Shown: positions 23,101 to 33,882, counted from the first letter of the stretch. The stretch is DNA of 64,000 nt from Thereva unica (GCA_949987705.1 OX465281.1:223419978-223483977); one strand, 5' to 3'. Program-made: numbers and translations. Notes: generated from the sequence alone by a model not told the origin.

Positions 23101-26100
23101 TTTTTACATTGACTGACATGAAATGAAACATGAACTGACATGAAATTATGTTTTTTGAGTCGCCTATGCAGCTCTTGTTTGATGAGTTTGTTCCTATTCG
23201 AACAGAAACCATTACTGAAAAATCAAAGCCTTGGTTGGAGCATACCGCTGAATTCGCACTTTCCTTCAAGTAATTCTGTCCGTAATACTCATGTTCCTCC
23301 GTCGTCGGAACGCTGAAGTTTTATGTTTTATTCAATCGCATGCTACAGGGAGTGACAAGATATCCCCCAGATTTCTTAAAGTATTATTACCTTGCCTTTT
23401 ACCTATTATAACTCATTTTATTAATTCATGCCCTATTACTTCCAAATTTCCCAATTCTTGGAAACATTCCCTTGTACTGCCTACTACCAAATGTTCTTCC
23501 CCTGTGCGCACTGCTGACTTCCGTCCTATTAGTATCTTACCGTTTTTAGCAAAAGTTCTTAAGAAGCTGATTGCATTTCAAATTATCGAGCTCTGTGAAC
23601 GTTATCAGCTTACAGCTTATAAAACCATGCCAATCTGGCTTTCGAAAATCCCACACCTGTGATACTGCACTTCTTAAAATCACAACCGACATTAGGAAAT
23701 ATTTAGATGGGAACCAAGTCTGCTATCCTGCACTACTAGACTTTTCCAAGGCTTTTGATATTGACCACTGACTCCTTCCTTCTCGAAAAACTCCACACAC
23801 AGTTTAGTTTCTCCTTGTCTGTTCTCAAGCTTATGCATAGTTTCTTAAATAACCGTTTGCAACAGGTAATGTTGCATAATCGTGCTTCAACCTCAACCAT
23901 CCTCTGCTGTGGTGTTCCGCCAGGTTCAATTCTTGGCCCTCTCTTATTCAAAATATTCATTAATGACCTTCCTGCAGTAGTAAACAACTCCAAAATCCAC
24001 ATGTACACCGATAATGTACAGCTGTACCTCTCTATGCGTAAGGATCAATTGGTTTCAGGTGTACGGAAATTATCCGAAGAGTTACAAAATGTTCTTCTAT
24101 TGGCTTCGGTTAATCGCCTATCACTCAATCCAGGCAAGTCGCAATATCTGGTTTTAGCTCGTTCTGTAAGCCCCAGTCTGGTTTTTCGCAGTCATTTTAA
24201 ATGGCAATCCTATTCAGCGTGTCTATCGTACTAAAAATATCGGAGTAACTCTAAGCCACGATATGACCTGTTGTGACCACATCCGTTACATAGTGAGTAT
24301 TGTCTTCTCAGGAAACTCCGTCTGTATGGAAACTTGATGACTTGTGCCCTTCGTTTGCTCTTAGCAAAAGCGTTACTCCTGCCCCATCTAATGCATGGCC
24401 ACTTAGTCCTTCCCTCATTGGACGCTTTTGGAAAATTGAAGTCGCATGCAATGATAGCATACGCTTTATTTATAATCTACGACGGTATGATCACACTACG
24501 CCTTTTGTGAACAATGTCTTGGGGTGTTCCTTAAAAACTTATAAAGACTTGAGGATGTTGAGATTTTTTCAGGAGATACTTAGACGGCGAAAAGTTAATT
24601 TTAATCCTTCATTTTAAGTCTTTTTTCCTCTGTTTATTGTACTAATCTAAGAATTTTTCTTTTGTACAAAAATTGTTCAAAAAAATAATAATAATCAATT
24701 TTAAACTATTAATTTTTTTTTCTGCTCTAAATAGGCGCAAACCGTTAACGATCATACAATGGAAATTATTGAATATTTCCATGAACAAAAACTAGACGGT
24801 ATTTTGGGTCTACATCCCGATTATATAATAGCAAATACGTCGCGTTATTTTAGTTCGCATGATTTAAGATTATCATATAAGGGAGCATTAGAGACTAAGG
24901 AATATATGGTATCTAAACTGCTTGCTTCGTTAAGCTTGACTGCCGATCATCTACCATTTGTGGCTGTGTTCTTAGGCGGATATATTTTAATCGATAAGGA
25001 TAAGCTTAAGAGTATGCATGAATTATTAAAAATTGAAGGTGACTTTGAGGCGAGAATACGTGAAATTGCCAAAATTGTTCGTAATTCACCAACAACAGAC
25101 ATTGATGAATTCATAAAGCATCTAAATTTGACTGAGTTTGAGAATGAAATTAAAGAATCTGTTGAATATTATCAAAGGAAGGGAAAATTCTCTGGTAAGA
25201 AATATCTTGGTAATAAGAAGCGTTCCGGCAATGAAGTTCATAAACAAGCTAATGCTGAATCTGCACCATTTGCATCTGAGACAAATGAAAACGATGAAAT
25301 GGCAAGAAAAATTTTGAAAGATGTTAACAATCTTGTTGATGAAGAAGCAACTGCTGCAGATGAGAAATCAACTAAGGATGGTAAGGATACTAAAGAAAAT
25401 AAAGATGATGTAACAAAGAAACCGACTGCTTTTGTATATACACTTCCTGGGGAAGTATTGAAAACTTCTTTAAATCGTCATCAGCGTGGCATTATGGATT
25501 CACGAATATATCAATTATTGACAAAGAAGGAAATAATTCTTCCACAAATATTAGAGGATGAACAATATCGTGAAATACCATCGGTTCATCTATTTTACCG
25601 TCCTGCAAGACAAATGATTTACGCAATTTTATTCAACTTATACCACCAAAAATACTTGTGTTCAAAACGTAATTCATCAGGAGCTGGCGGCGGCAATGAT
25701 AAGAAGGGCGATAAAAAAGGTGGAGGTAAAAAAGAACAAGTTAAATTGCCTGAGGTACAAATCGCTGAATGGATTTGGTCACCAAAAAATGAGTACAAAA
25801 AACCTGAAATTGTTAACGCTCAATTTTTACCATGGGCTGTTCCAACTATACAAACACTTTGGTTTGGTATGGCATTCGAGGATAAGCAACGACGAATGAA
25901 GGCATTCTTGACAATCATGCGTTCAGATTCACCACTGATGCTTAATCGCGGCTATGTACCACAACATATGTTGGTTATGGCTTGCGTTTTAAGATATATT
26001 GTAACAAGTCCTGATAGAAATATTCTAACACGACAAGAATTAGATGCATTCCTGGCAACTGCTTTTTGTCCACAGCTGCCTATGGTGGAGTATACACAGG

Positions 26101-29100
26101 ATTTAGTGGTATGATAAACACATTATTTAATATGAAAAACGTTATTGTCATAAATTTGTTAATTTAAGCTTCCAGGGGTGCATTTACGTGGAGTTTATCT
26201 TGCAACATTATTCATGCAAGGAGTAGAAACAGCTTCATTGGCTAATGATTCTTGCGGTATTCCCCTACCATGGACGATGACGAATCCTTGGCTATTTTTT
26301 GATGGAAAATTATTCCATTTGAAATTGAAAATGTCGACACTTGTTACAACACTGCGTGAATTGTGCGATAATCATATTGAAATTGTTTTGAAAATAGAAC
26401 GATTCCGCAAAGCTATTTTAGAGGACGTTGAACATCTTTTATTACCCGCTGCTCATATTGGTAATTAATTTTTCTACTGGTTAAATTTAATAAATATTTT
26501 TCTTAATTCTTTTTTATTTAAAGATCCGATGTATAGATCTGGTTTCTTACCGCCGCCATTGCCTGTTGCATACAACAAAAACACCTTACATTCTCTAGCT
26601 ACTGCCACTAGTTCAAACGGCACAATCTACTATAATCCACAAACACCATATTTCTCTCTTTCCCAAGCCTTGTTGAGCCGTGAAGCTATAACTGGTGTTA
26701 ATCCACCAACAGCAGCAGGAAGAAATGGAAACCGTAACGGAGGCCAACAACGAACAACTAACAATAATAATCGTAAAGCTTTCCATCAGCTAAAGGTTGG
26801 AGGTCAGTTCATACACTCTTTCTCCATATATTTTGCACCCCTCCTCATTGATCGTAACTCGCAATTAACAACATCTACTATAAATACCCCATTAACAAAC
26901 ACTAATTTCACAACTTTTTGTTTTGATTAATTTTGCGAATTATAGGAATAGTTACAGGTTCTTGGGCAACTGGCGGTGCAACAACCCGAACACTCTTTGG
27001 ACCACCTGGTAATCGTCTTGGAAACAGATTAACCAATAGTTTGGCAAGGCTAAACATCAACAATCGTGTCAAAACTTCAGTTAATGCTCGCCTACAAAGG
27101 GCACAGAACAGCAATCAAGGAAATATTGCTGCTAGAAGTATTTCAAGGGCATATGGAACTAAATTGAATGCTAGAAATAGAAACAGACAAAAACGAAAGG
27201 AAAATCGTAAAGGGGGTAATAAGAAAGATAAGAAGGAAACTAGCAAGGATGATGAAGTTAATAAGAATGAGAATGAAACTACTGATGAAAAGAATCCAGT
27301 AACAAAGACTGAAATTGAAAATGTTACTGATAAAGTAAAAGGACTTTCCGTTAAAAATAATGTTGTGGAACTACAGAACGGGTTAGTGAGACTTTTATTT
27401 GTTTTTTTTTTAAATGTTAATGTTCTAGTTGAATGGTTTGTCGATGCTTAATTTTTGAAATATTTTGTTTATTTTTCTTAATTGAATAGGGTTATTCTAC
27501 TGTAGTTAACTAATTTAAACTTTATGGTCATTTCGGTCTTACTATATTTAGTTACTATAATGATAAATAATTGAATATTTAACTCCAAAAATTTGTCATT
27601 CGTGAGGTGATTTTGAAGATTTCCGACACCCCCCTACCTGTTGAGATTTCGTGAGATCTGGCTCGACCCCCTAATCTCATGTGAGATATTATAAAATCTC
27701 TAGTATTCACACTAAAAATACGTATTTACGTGCGTAAGCACAGCAAGACGAATATTTCCGCGGGTCGCTCCAACCCGCTTCTTTGCTACTTTGTGGCGTT
27801 AACCGCGATAAATGTTTTGGTGTAGAATTTACCCGTACCTTAGTGGAGAGACATGTTTAACTTAATTTAACTCAGTTTTCTCGCTAACACCGATATGTCA
27901 TCTATCTTAGTGGGAGAAGAGAATGTAAAAGCTCCACACTGACGCCGTGAATTCACGGCGAGAATTTACGCCGTATCCACTCAGAACGAAAAACAAGGAG
28001 CGAACTAGGCGAGAAAGCCATCCACACTCGCCCTCACGAGTGTTCGCGTTAGTTTGAAGCCGGCTTAACGGCTAAATCAACTCCTAACATCCTAGGGGTA
28101 ACTTTAAGGCGTCCATTACACGTTCTTGCAAGCGCCAATCAATTCCATCAGTCATGATTGATAGAAAGCAAAATATTCAGATAATTACATCAATCATCAC
28201 CTTAGACGGGAAGAAAGCTAAAGCAAAGCTAAACGCAAAACCTATCGCCTCATGGAACCCTACCAGAGGATCTGCAATGGAATGATCACATATTCCAAAT
28301 CGCCAAACAAGCCTCCCAATGCCTTGAATTTCTTAAGAGATGCAAGCTCCACCTCCAACCAGCCGCTCTAGGTACAATCTATAATTCCTGCATTCGGCCC
28401 AGCCTTGAATACAATTCGTATCTCTAGGAAGGCGCCCCAAAAATCATTTTGAGTTACGTCGACAAGGGGCAAAATCATGCCATGATACCTTTCGTGCTTC
28501 TGTAGACCGTTTAAGCCACGGTAGCAATGTAGCAGCCCTCTATACTTTATCGCTAGACTGCTCCACTGAAATTTAGAACCTTTTGCCTGCACGGCAATAT
28601 TTTTCCCGCAACACAAGAGCCCAACCAACACAAGGGCACAATACGATCTAGAAATTCGTTTATGAATAGATCAACTGGGCTGTGGAATAATCTCACACAA
28701 TTAGTATTTCCGAACTCGTACAACATTTAGAGCTCAAACGTAAGGTTCATCGACATTTCCTTGAGCACCTCCCAGGCCCCCTCTCTCTAACCTTTCCTGT
28801 TCTCCTCTATTATTCCAGTAATATTTTTTGAGAACCCCTTCTCCCCCACGTGAGATTGTGTGATATTTGCGTCGTTGTCTTCGCTGATTGTGGACCCCAA
28901 TTAAATTGGTTTACCCGATCGAAGTTATAAACCCCCCAGGTGGTGTTGTGGTTTCTTCTTCTTGTTTCTACCCTTGATTGAATTAGAATCTACTCTTGTA
29001 TGCATTTATTTGCACCCCTACATGTTTGGCTCCATCTTCTAATTCCGTGAATATTTCTCTAAGGTATGACCGTGATCTTGCAAGGCAGATTATGTCGTCG

Positions 29101-30411
29101 GCATATCCTGTCAATTGTTTAATTTGTTAAGCAGGGTTGCGTTCCCATCAATGTTTACTTTGCGAATTACTCCTTCTAGGCAAAGATTAAATAGCATGCT
29201 GCTTCTGCATGAGGTTCCAGTTTGGTATTAATTATATTTGTCATAATTTTATATACTGTGCTTAAAAGAAATCTGCTTCTATAGTTTCCACAGTTGAGAT
29301 ATAAATTATCTTCTTTTTTGTGTATTGGGAGGATAATGCTTTGCTCCAATCTTCAGGCATTTTGTTGTTACTCCATATGCAACATAGCAATTCATGTTTA
29401 GCTGCCGAAATCGATTCGCCTTCTTGTTTGATCAACTCTGCTGGGATCGGGATGTTATTAATTCCTGGAGATTTGTTATTTTTTAAGGATTGTATGGCAC
29501 TCTGTAATTTTTCCAGGTTGGGTATATTTTTTTATATAATTTCGCAAAGTTTGTAAAACTTAGCAGGTGACCCCGTTGTATTTTTATATCTATGTAGCCC
29601 CAAAAGATTACTTTTCAATATATTTTTTTTATATATTCGATTTTTTACTATAAATTCTCTAAGGCTAATTACATAAAAGTGACTTGCTTTACAATTTTTA
29701 CTTATTTTTACTGGCAAATCAATTATATTTCTTATGTAGATTTACAGATTTAATATTTTATATTTTGGAGAGGGTAAGTTCTCCTTTTTATTAAGTAATT
29801 TTTCTATTGTAAAATTTAAATTGACAAAAAAATGTATGAAAATATAATAATTTGCTTTACCCCTCCTTAATAGTACCACTGCATTAGCATCAGATCTCGC
29901 CAATTCAATGTGTGATGATATTCTTAAGGAAGATGATGATTCTTCAACAAAAGCTAAACCATCAACAACAACAACTGAAAATCATAGTTCATCGCCATCA
30001 AAAACAACAACAACAAATGCATCAGCACCTGAAAAATGTGATACAAAACAACCAGCCCAAAATGAATCTACAAATATAGTAACAACAACTACTGCTATTA
30101 CAACAATAACTACAACTACTACTACAGTATCTGATGATGCAACAAAAGTATCTACAGCATCTACAAAAGATACTAGCTTAAGTGAAGAAGTTAACGATAG
30201 TGCCAAGCAGATAAATGCCACCACTAAAACATCTGTTATTGGAGGAACTGGCGGTGTTGGTGGTGGTGGTGGTAATAATAAAACTACAAATGCAAAAAAA
30301 TCTAAAGCCAAGAAAAATGGCACAGCGAATAAGACTGCAAATTCTTCTGATATAAATGATGGAGTAGAAGTCCCTGAAATGGGGCAAGGTGATGTTCCTG
30401 TGAAAGGTTAA
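17052..30411 (+). CDS. FAM120A/B/C (PPAR-gamma coactivator-like, Ossa) orthologue, nine coding exons
   Basis: The spliced gene joins 17052-17157, 21355-21450, 21508-21674, 21737-21850, 24735-26108, 26169-26460, 26524-26802, 26946-27381 and 29874-30411. All phases match and the total is 1,133 residues; the human protein is, from memory, about 1,118. The N-terminal third (about 1-330) is an XPG/FEN1-like PIN fold: IALDIEDCLDRFYGGYYS, GGQWN, GTPPPKIWWLPP and GLHPDYIIANTSRYFSSH match the human block order. Acidic residues are few, as in this presumed nuclease-dead family. A second conserved region (about 460-715) has YRPARQMIYAILF, RRMKAFLTIMRSD and WLFFDGKLF. The C-terminus is Asn/Gly/Arg- then Lys- and Thr-rich. 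The family is known from vertebrates as cytoplasmic RNA-binding scaffolds linked to Src/PI3K signalling; the fly role is inferred. Confidence 0.93.
18795..19145. repeat. Large inverted repeat (fold-back) in intron 1
   Basis: The left arm begins TCAAAAGTCTCACCTCTCTC. The right arm ends with its inverse (GGGGAGACTTTTGA). Internal blocks mirror each other across a centre near 18970: TTAATTGATCATGAGTATTG on the left and ACACTCATGATCAGTTAAAT on the right. The arms are about 160 bp and diverged. A CACCC/GGGTG-rich bias sets the ends apart from the AT-rich intron. No ORF lies within it. Confidence 0.65.
19740..20640 (+). mobile_element. LINE RT fragment (palm to C-terminus) with GAA tail
   Basis: The frames include TMENTRCTVRIQEELTESFQ, QGDGLAPMLFNLCLEEVIRK, QLAGYADDINCLARSLSYL (an intact YADD box) and FNYLGSTASEDNDETKDVQ. 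A C-terminal block follows (PDGKRPVGKPRSRWKNNVKA). It is broken by several frameshifts and ends in CATCGAAGAAGAAGAAGAAC. A second, minus-strand copy is in intron 8 (28940-29560). By motif it is an RTE-type non-LTR element. Confidence 0.75.
21355..21450 (+). CDS. FAM120 orthologue, exon 2
   Basis: The acceptor is TTACTTGCAG and the donor TTCCG/GTAAGA; it enters and leaves in phase 1. It encodes NFRIALDIEDCLDRFYGGYY, which matches the human motif around the single Asp and the HRLYGG core of the PIN-like domain. Confidence 0.9.
21508..21674 (+). CDS. FAM120 orthologue, exon 3
   Basis: The acceptor is AACTTTAG and the donor ATTTCT/GTATGA. It enters in phase 1 and leaves in phase 0. It encodes DWACGGQWNRAYQFVQLLAN and then EIIAFFDGTLKK. 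This matches the human GGQWNH and FVFFNG blocks and includes a beta-strand of the PIN-like core. Confidence 0.9.
21737..21850 (+). CDS. FAM120 orthologue, exon 4
   Basis: Thirty-eight codons in phase 0 lie between TCTTAG and GTAAGT. It includes MMGTPPPKIWWLPPSGIRTT, the signature GTPPPK-W-LPP block of the family. Confidence 0.92.
21978..22202. mobile_element. About 225-bp MITE, copy 1 (GTGACGTGAC family)
   Basis: The left end is AGGTGGTATTTACGGTGGCG, followed by AATGACGTGAC. The right end, read inward, is CAGCCTTATTCTCGTTGTCG, then CGTGACGCGAC. ATT flanks both sides. A second copy at 49697-49923 shares the whole length. Confidence 0.65.
22485..24720 (+). mobile_element. Jockey-like LINE, endonuclease plus RT (dead)
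   Basis: The endonuclease remnant has VCETWL near 22507 and RDRIGGGVAIYIKDFLNAKI followed by LLISVYCPPGLFN. The RT starts at GSDKISPRFLKVLLP and runs through DFRPISILPFLAKVLKKL, then LLDFSKAFDIDH. GVPPGSILGPLLFKIFINDL and a damaged active-site box, YTDN in place of YADD, follow. Many frameshifts are present. It ends in an A/T-rich tail near 24690. A C-terminal piece of the same family is at 53490-53950. Confidence 0.8.
24735..26108 (+). CDS. FAM120 orthologue, large exon 5 (458 codons)
   Basis: This phase-0 exon starts AQTVNDHTMEIIEYFHEQ and covers the end of the PIN-like domain (GLHPDYIIANTSRYFSSHDL, then FVAVFLGGYIL). It then holds a charged low-complexity linker rich in Lys/Asp/Glu (about residues 305-390). 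The conserved middle follows: HQRGIMDSRIYQLLTKKEI, YRPARQMIYAILFNLYHQKY, KQRRMKAFLTIMRSD and LRYIVTSPDRNILTRQELDA. A short Gly/Lys-rich insertion (GAGGGNDKKGDKKGGGKK) sits where the vertebrate protein has a compact loop. The donor is GTG/GTATGA at 26109. Confidence 0.93.
26169..26460 (+). CDS. FAM120 orthologue, exon 6
   Basis: The acceptor AATTTAAG before CTTCCAGGG gives LPGVHLRGVYLATLFMQGVE. A CAG a few bases later is rejected because it would change the frame. NDSCGIPLPWTMTNPWLFFD matches human NDACGQPIPWEHC-PWMYFD. The exon ends in phase 1 at TATTG/GTAATT. Confidence 0.9.
26524..26802 (+). CDS. FAM120 orthologue, exon 7
   Basis: The acceptor is TTTAAAG. The exon opens with a proline-rich segment (RSGFLPPPLPVAYNK) like the PFPPPPALPFYP segment of the human protein. 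It then turns Asn/Gly/Arg-rich (RNGNRNGGQQRTTNNNNR), a likely disordered RNA-binding region. It leaves in phase 1 at GGAG/GTCAGT. Confidence 0.88.
26946..27381 (+). CDS. FAM120 orthologue, exon 8
   Basis: The exon starts GIVTGSWATGG, matching human GTVVGHWAG. A basic segment rich in Arg/Asn follows (NARNRNRQKRKENRKGGNKK), then Lys/Glu/Asp-rich sequence. The donor is AACGG/GTTAGT in phase 2. Confidence 0.85.
27590..28085. repeat. Unclassified GC-richer repeat-like segment
   Basis: It contrasts sharply with the AT-rich intron. It contains direct and inverted AATCTCATGTGAGAT-type motifs and a short palindrome (CGCCGTGAATTCACGGCG at about 27943-27960). A similar CACGTGAGATTGTGTGATAT string recurs near 28848. 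There is no ORF and no clear termini. Confidence 0.35.
28086..28785 (+). mobile_element. Jockey-like LINE 3' fragment
   Basis: LQWNDHIFQIAKQASQCLEF, then AALGTIYNSCIRPSLEYNSY and RSRNSFMNRSTGLWNNLTQL, align with the C-terminal half of the copy at 60480-61775. The reading frame is broken repeatedly. It has the same orientation as the host gene. Confidence 0.75.
28940..29560 (-). mobile_element. LINE RT fragment, sister of 19740-20640
   Basis: Read on the minus strand, it contains a worn MLFNLCLEGVIRKVN, followed by a GNATLLNK-like string and TGYADDIICLARSRSYL. It continues into ...ATTCAATCAAGGGTAGAAAC and AAGAAGAAACCACAACACC, which match the plus-strand copy in intron 1 base for base over long stretches. 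Confidence 0.7.
29874..30411 (+). CDS. FAM120 orthologue, terminal coding exon 9
   Basis: After CCTTAATAG the frame continues as TTALASDLANSMCDDILKED. It is then dominated by Thr/Ser/Ala low complexity (TTTTTTVSDDATKVSTAS), a poly-Gly patch and a Lys-rich tail. It ends EVPEMGQGDVPVKG before TAA. The last codons also form AAAG/GTTAAG, a weak donor, so an alternative end is possible. Low-complexity C-termini are usual in this family. Confidence 0.8.
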
Positions 30412-31730
30412 GTTTATTTCATTATATATTATTTTTTAATTAATATATAATATATCTATATATTTTTTAATACAATGTCCCCCTATGTATGATGGAAAAA
30501 GAAAGTTGAAGAACGTTTATTTTTACTCTTTCAGTTCACTATTAGTTTTTATGCAAAAGAATTAAAATCATTTCGCACTTTTTATGTTTATTGTGTTTAC
30601 AAACGAAAATATACCAAAAAAAATCAAGGTAAATTTTAGTTGTAATTTATGTTATGTCTAACCTCGTCTTTCTTTTTTATTAGTGCTCAATAAACACACA
30701 CAGCAAATTATTTTATATTGAAAAAAATAATAATAATAATAAAAGAACGTGAAAAATATATATAAAAATACAAACACTGAATTTTGTGTCCAAGATTATA
30801 CTTTCCACGTGTGCGTGCATCTCTTCTAAAAACATCTTTTTTTTAAATGTATAATTTTGTTGGAATTTTGGGTTAAAGTTAAGGTAAAATAATTTTTGTA
30901 GAACTTACTATTATTTTTTTCTCGTTTTTTATTCAATTATTGGCATAAATAGTTCTGCTTTAAATTTTTACTAACTTTTTACGTTCGCACTTGGAAAGTA
31001 TATACTAATAAAAAAAACAAAATGAAAAATATTGTCAAGAAAACTTACTCAGATGCTGATGCGCGGATTATAAAAAGAAAAATCAGTCATGGCCCCGAGT
31101 ATGTTAAAAATTAAATCTATTTAAAAGAGAAAATAAAAGTAAAGTAACAAGTTCAATTAATTATTAATTGAAAACAACAAAAAAATTTAAGTTTATAATT
31201 ATTGCAATAAAAAAAACAAAAAAAAAATATAAATATAAAACCATAAATAAAGGAGAAATACACATAAATATTATTTTATAGATTGTAAGATTGTTATCAA
31301 ATTGTATAATAAAGTGAGAAGTATTATTATTATGATACTTGTTATAGATTTTATTAATCAAATATTTTTCTTTTTTTTATATTTTTTTGTCTTGTCTTAA
31401 AATTAATATCAAAAGATATATTTCAAAAAATATAATATATATATATTATAAAATTTAATAACAAAGAAAAGACGAAATGATAATCTGCAATAAACAGAAG
31501 ATAAAACAAAAAAAAATGAGGAAAATATGTTGAACGTTAAAAATCTTTAAATATTATATTATGAAATTGTTTTTTTAGGTTCTAATTCTGAAGAATTATT
31601 ATTTCACATAAAAAAATAACGTTCATTTTTAGACAGTTTCTCCTCAACATGTGGATAAAATAATTTTTATTAATGATAATAAAAATTTGATGAAAATATT
31701 ATCTATGACGGAATATATATTAATATCAAC
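30412..31730 (+). promoter_or_regulatory. Probable FAM120 3' UTR with polyadenylation signal
   Basis: This is AT-rich non-coding sequence directly after the stop. AATAAA at 30689-30694 is the first canonical polyadenylation signal, and several more follow. From about 31100 the plus strand becomes markedly A-rich, as in the blocks further downstream. Confidence 0.55.
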
Positions 31731-32002
31731 ACACAGCGGTATCTTTGTGCATATTCTCTTTTTTGCTAAAAAAAGCTATTTTATTTATCTAATTTGATTT
31801 TAATTCCTTTTTACATTTGATATTTTGCTACAATTACACGGAAATTATTATTCTTTATATCGTAATGGACGTTAAGGTATAGATCTTTGCAAAATTCGTG
31901 ACATGTCGCGCAGGCAGGGGTAAAAAGCACTTAAAAATGTTTAAAAGCTTTAAGAGCTTCTTCTTCCAAATCACCACGGTATACAGAAACAGAAGGTAAT
32001 AA
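31731..32002. other. AT-rich spacer
   Basis: Nothing recognised. Confidence 0.4.
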
Positions 32003-32737
32003 AGAGTGTTCGCTTACTCCAACTTGGATCCCGCGGAATCCCATTTGCGCAAATTTCGTGTTTTCTTACTTCCTTGGGATCGAAAAAGAGGGGAAATTTT
32101 CGTTTCCCCTCTTGCAAATTAGTGCCCGAGGTTTTGAGCTTTGAATAGAGAAGACGAGGAAGTGCAATTTATTAAACACGGGGAAGCATTTTGGCAACAC
32201 TAATGCATAGCATTCTTTACGTATTTGTGTCTAACCCGGACAGTGGCTGTGTTATATTTATTCAAAAACCGGGAGGGATATCGTTTCTCAGCAACCATCT
32301 CGGTGAGAACGCTTCACTTGGCTAAATGTTTGAAGCAGACCCTTCACCCGTGGAGGGGGAGAATTAGAGAGAAATCCCTCAAATCCGTGTACATGTACGC
32401 TATTTTCGGTTCCTTATCTTCTCTATTCAAAGGTTTTGAGTCCCAGCGACTGCTGGCTGTCAAAGCAATGCTGTAGTGCATTTGAATTGTCAAAAGGAAC
32501 TGTCACTTATCATCTTAAACCAAAAATGAAGAAGTGTGATGAAAATAAGTTCTTTATTTGGTGCCTAGTAACAAGATTTTGAATAATTTCATAAATAAAT
32601 TATTAGTTTAAATAGCTTTATGTCATTAATTTGAAGACCCAAGTGATTTCTAGGTTATAGTCTATCTCCACTATTCAATTTTACTATCAAAAATCTTGGG
32701 ATCTTGCGCAATCTAATTTGGAGTAAGCGAACACTCA
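32003..32737. mobile_element. 735-bp MITE, duplication TAA
   Basis: The ends are GAGTGTTCGCTTACTCCAA and its exact inverse (TTGGAGTAAGCGAACACTC). TAA flanks both sides if one mismatched terminal base is included. The ORF at 32225-32476 inside is not recognisable as a protein. Confidence 0.7.
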
Positions 32738-33194
32738 TAATGTAAAAGAGACCGAATAACTTTCTCATTTACATCATTGCAAAAAAACTACTTTTTTTTA
32801 ACGAAAATAGCAAACACTTTTTTGATGCTTCAGCGCTACCTACCTTTTGTATTTCAAGTCGGATGACGTCACTTCAATGACATGAAATGTAGTTAACAAT
32901 GTCCTCTACATTTTTTGTTAAATAAACTTTTCACCAAAATCCATAGATTCTGAGAAAAACGCATTTCAAAATTTGGACCCACTTTTTGGATTTTCTCAAA
33001 AACAGGGGGAGGGGGACTTCGGAAATTTGACATTAACTTCATTACATGCCCCCCTAACGATTCATCAAGTCAAATTTCGGTAGGTCATTTTTCGGAGGCT
33101 AACTTACAGATTGACTGTACTAATTACATTGAGCGAGTTTACAGGCTACTTTAGTGACTATCGTGAGTATAGCCTTCTGCGATTGTTTCATGAT
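32738..33194. other. Unassigned, with a scrap of a dispersed repeat
   Basis: The segment at about 33122-33190 (TTGAGCGAGTTTACAGGCTA, then AGTGACTATCGTGAGTATAG) recurs inverted/direct at 54300-54370. Nothing else is recognised. Confidence 0.45.
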
Positions 33195-33748
33195 GGGTGT
33201 GTTTCTTTATTCATTCCGTAGAAGGAATAGACAGAAAATGCGTTTCTTTATTCATTCCCAAGTTTCGAATTGACAGATGAAGCGTTTCTTTATTCATTCG
33301 GAAAATTCGGAATGTATTCTTTTTAAACTACCTCTTGAGGTGGAACACTTTTAGAATAAAGGGAATTACCCTTACTAATATAACATAATATAAATATACT
33401 ACTGTCATAATTGTGTCATTTGGCAAGAAAGCGGCAGTCATGACCCTTGCCACTTATTTATTTGTTATCATTTTTAAAAGTATTTCTAATAATAATAATA
33501 ATTTCAGATATGGATAATAATAATTTCAAATGGACCCCAGGAGACATCAAATGTCTAATCTTATTATAGTTTACATATAGGTCCCACAATATTTTTAAAA
33601 TACACAACTCTTTTGAATAAATCACAATTTTTCTTCAGTTTGTTTACTGTCATTCCCGGTGCGTTTCTTTATTCATTCTATTCCGAATATTCCATCAAGT
33701 ATTCTTTTTATTCTATTCCTTCTATGGAATGAGTAAAGAAACTCACCC
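33195..33748. mobile_element. 554-bp MITE, duplication GAT, with internal repeats
   Basis: The termini are GGGTGTGTTTCTTTATTCAT and the inverse of GGGTGAGTTTCTTTACTCAT, extending to about 37 bp (CCnTAGAAGGAATAGA). GAT flanks both ends (33192-33194 and 33749-33751). GCGTTTCTTTATTCATTC recurs in direct orientation inside (near 33240, 33280 and 33660). Confidence 0.8.
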
Positions 33749-33773
33749 GATATCTTACAGGGGTATAAACCAG

Positions 33774-33882
33774 GGGTGTTAGCACGTAAGTTGTTTCAGT
33801 CGACCTCTCCATACAAAAATGCAAGTGTTACAAACAATTTTGTATGGAGAGGTCGATTGAAACAACTTACGTGCTACCACCC
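33774..33882. mobile_element. 109-bp near-perfect hairpin MITE, duplication CAG
   Basis: Arms of about 45 bp (GGGTGTTAGCACGTAAGTTG ... CTCTCCATACAAAA) pair with about two mismatches around a loop of about 20 bases. CAG flanks both sides (33771-33773 and 33883-33885). It is a tiny non-autonomous element that could fold as RNA. Confidence 0.75.

Larger units (their letters stand above)
21851..24734 (+). other. FAM120 intron 4 (about 2.9 kb)
   Basis: The intron runs from GTAAGT to CTCTAAATAG. It is almost filled by a TIR element (21978-22202) and a Jockey-like LINE (22485-24720) in the gene's orientation. Nothing else was seen. Confidence 0.85.
27382..29873 (+). other. FAM120 intron 8 (about 2.5 kb)
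   Basis: The intron runs from GTTAGT to CCTTAATAG. It holds an unclassified GC-richer repeat (27590-28085), a Jockey fragment (28086-28785) and a minus-strand LINE fragment (28940-29560). The remainder is AT-rich. Confidence 0.8.

Noticed and set aside
29982..30323. Open minus-strand frame of 113 residues, Val-rich
   Set aside because: It is the antisense shadow of the Thr-rich repeat codons of FAM120 exon 9.
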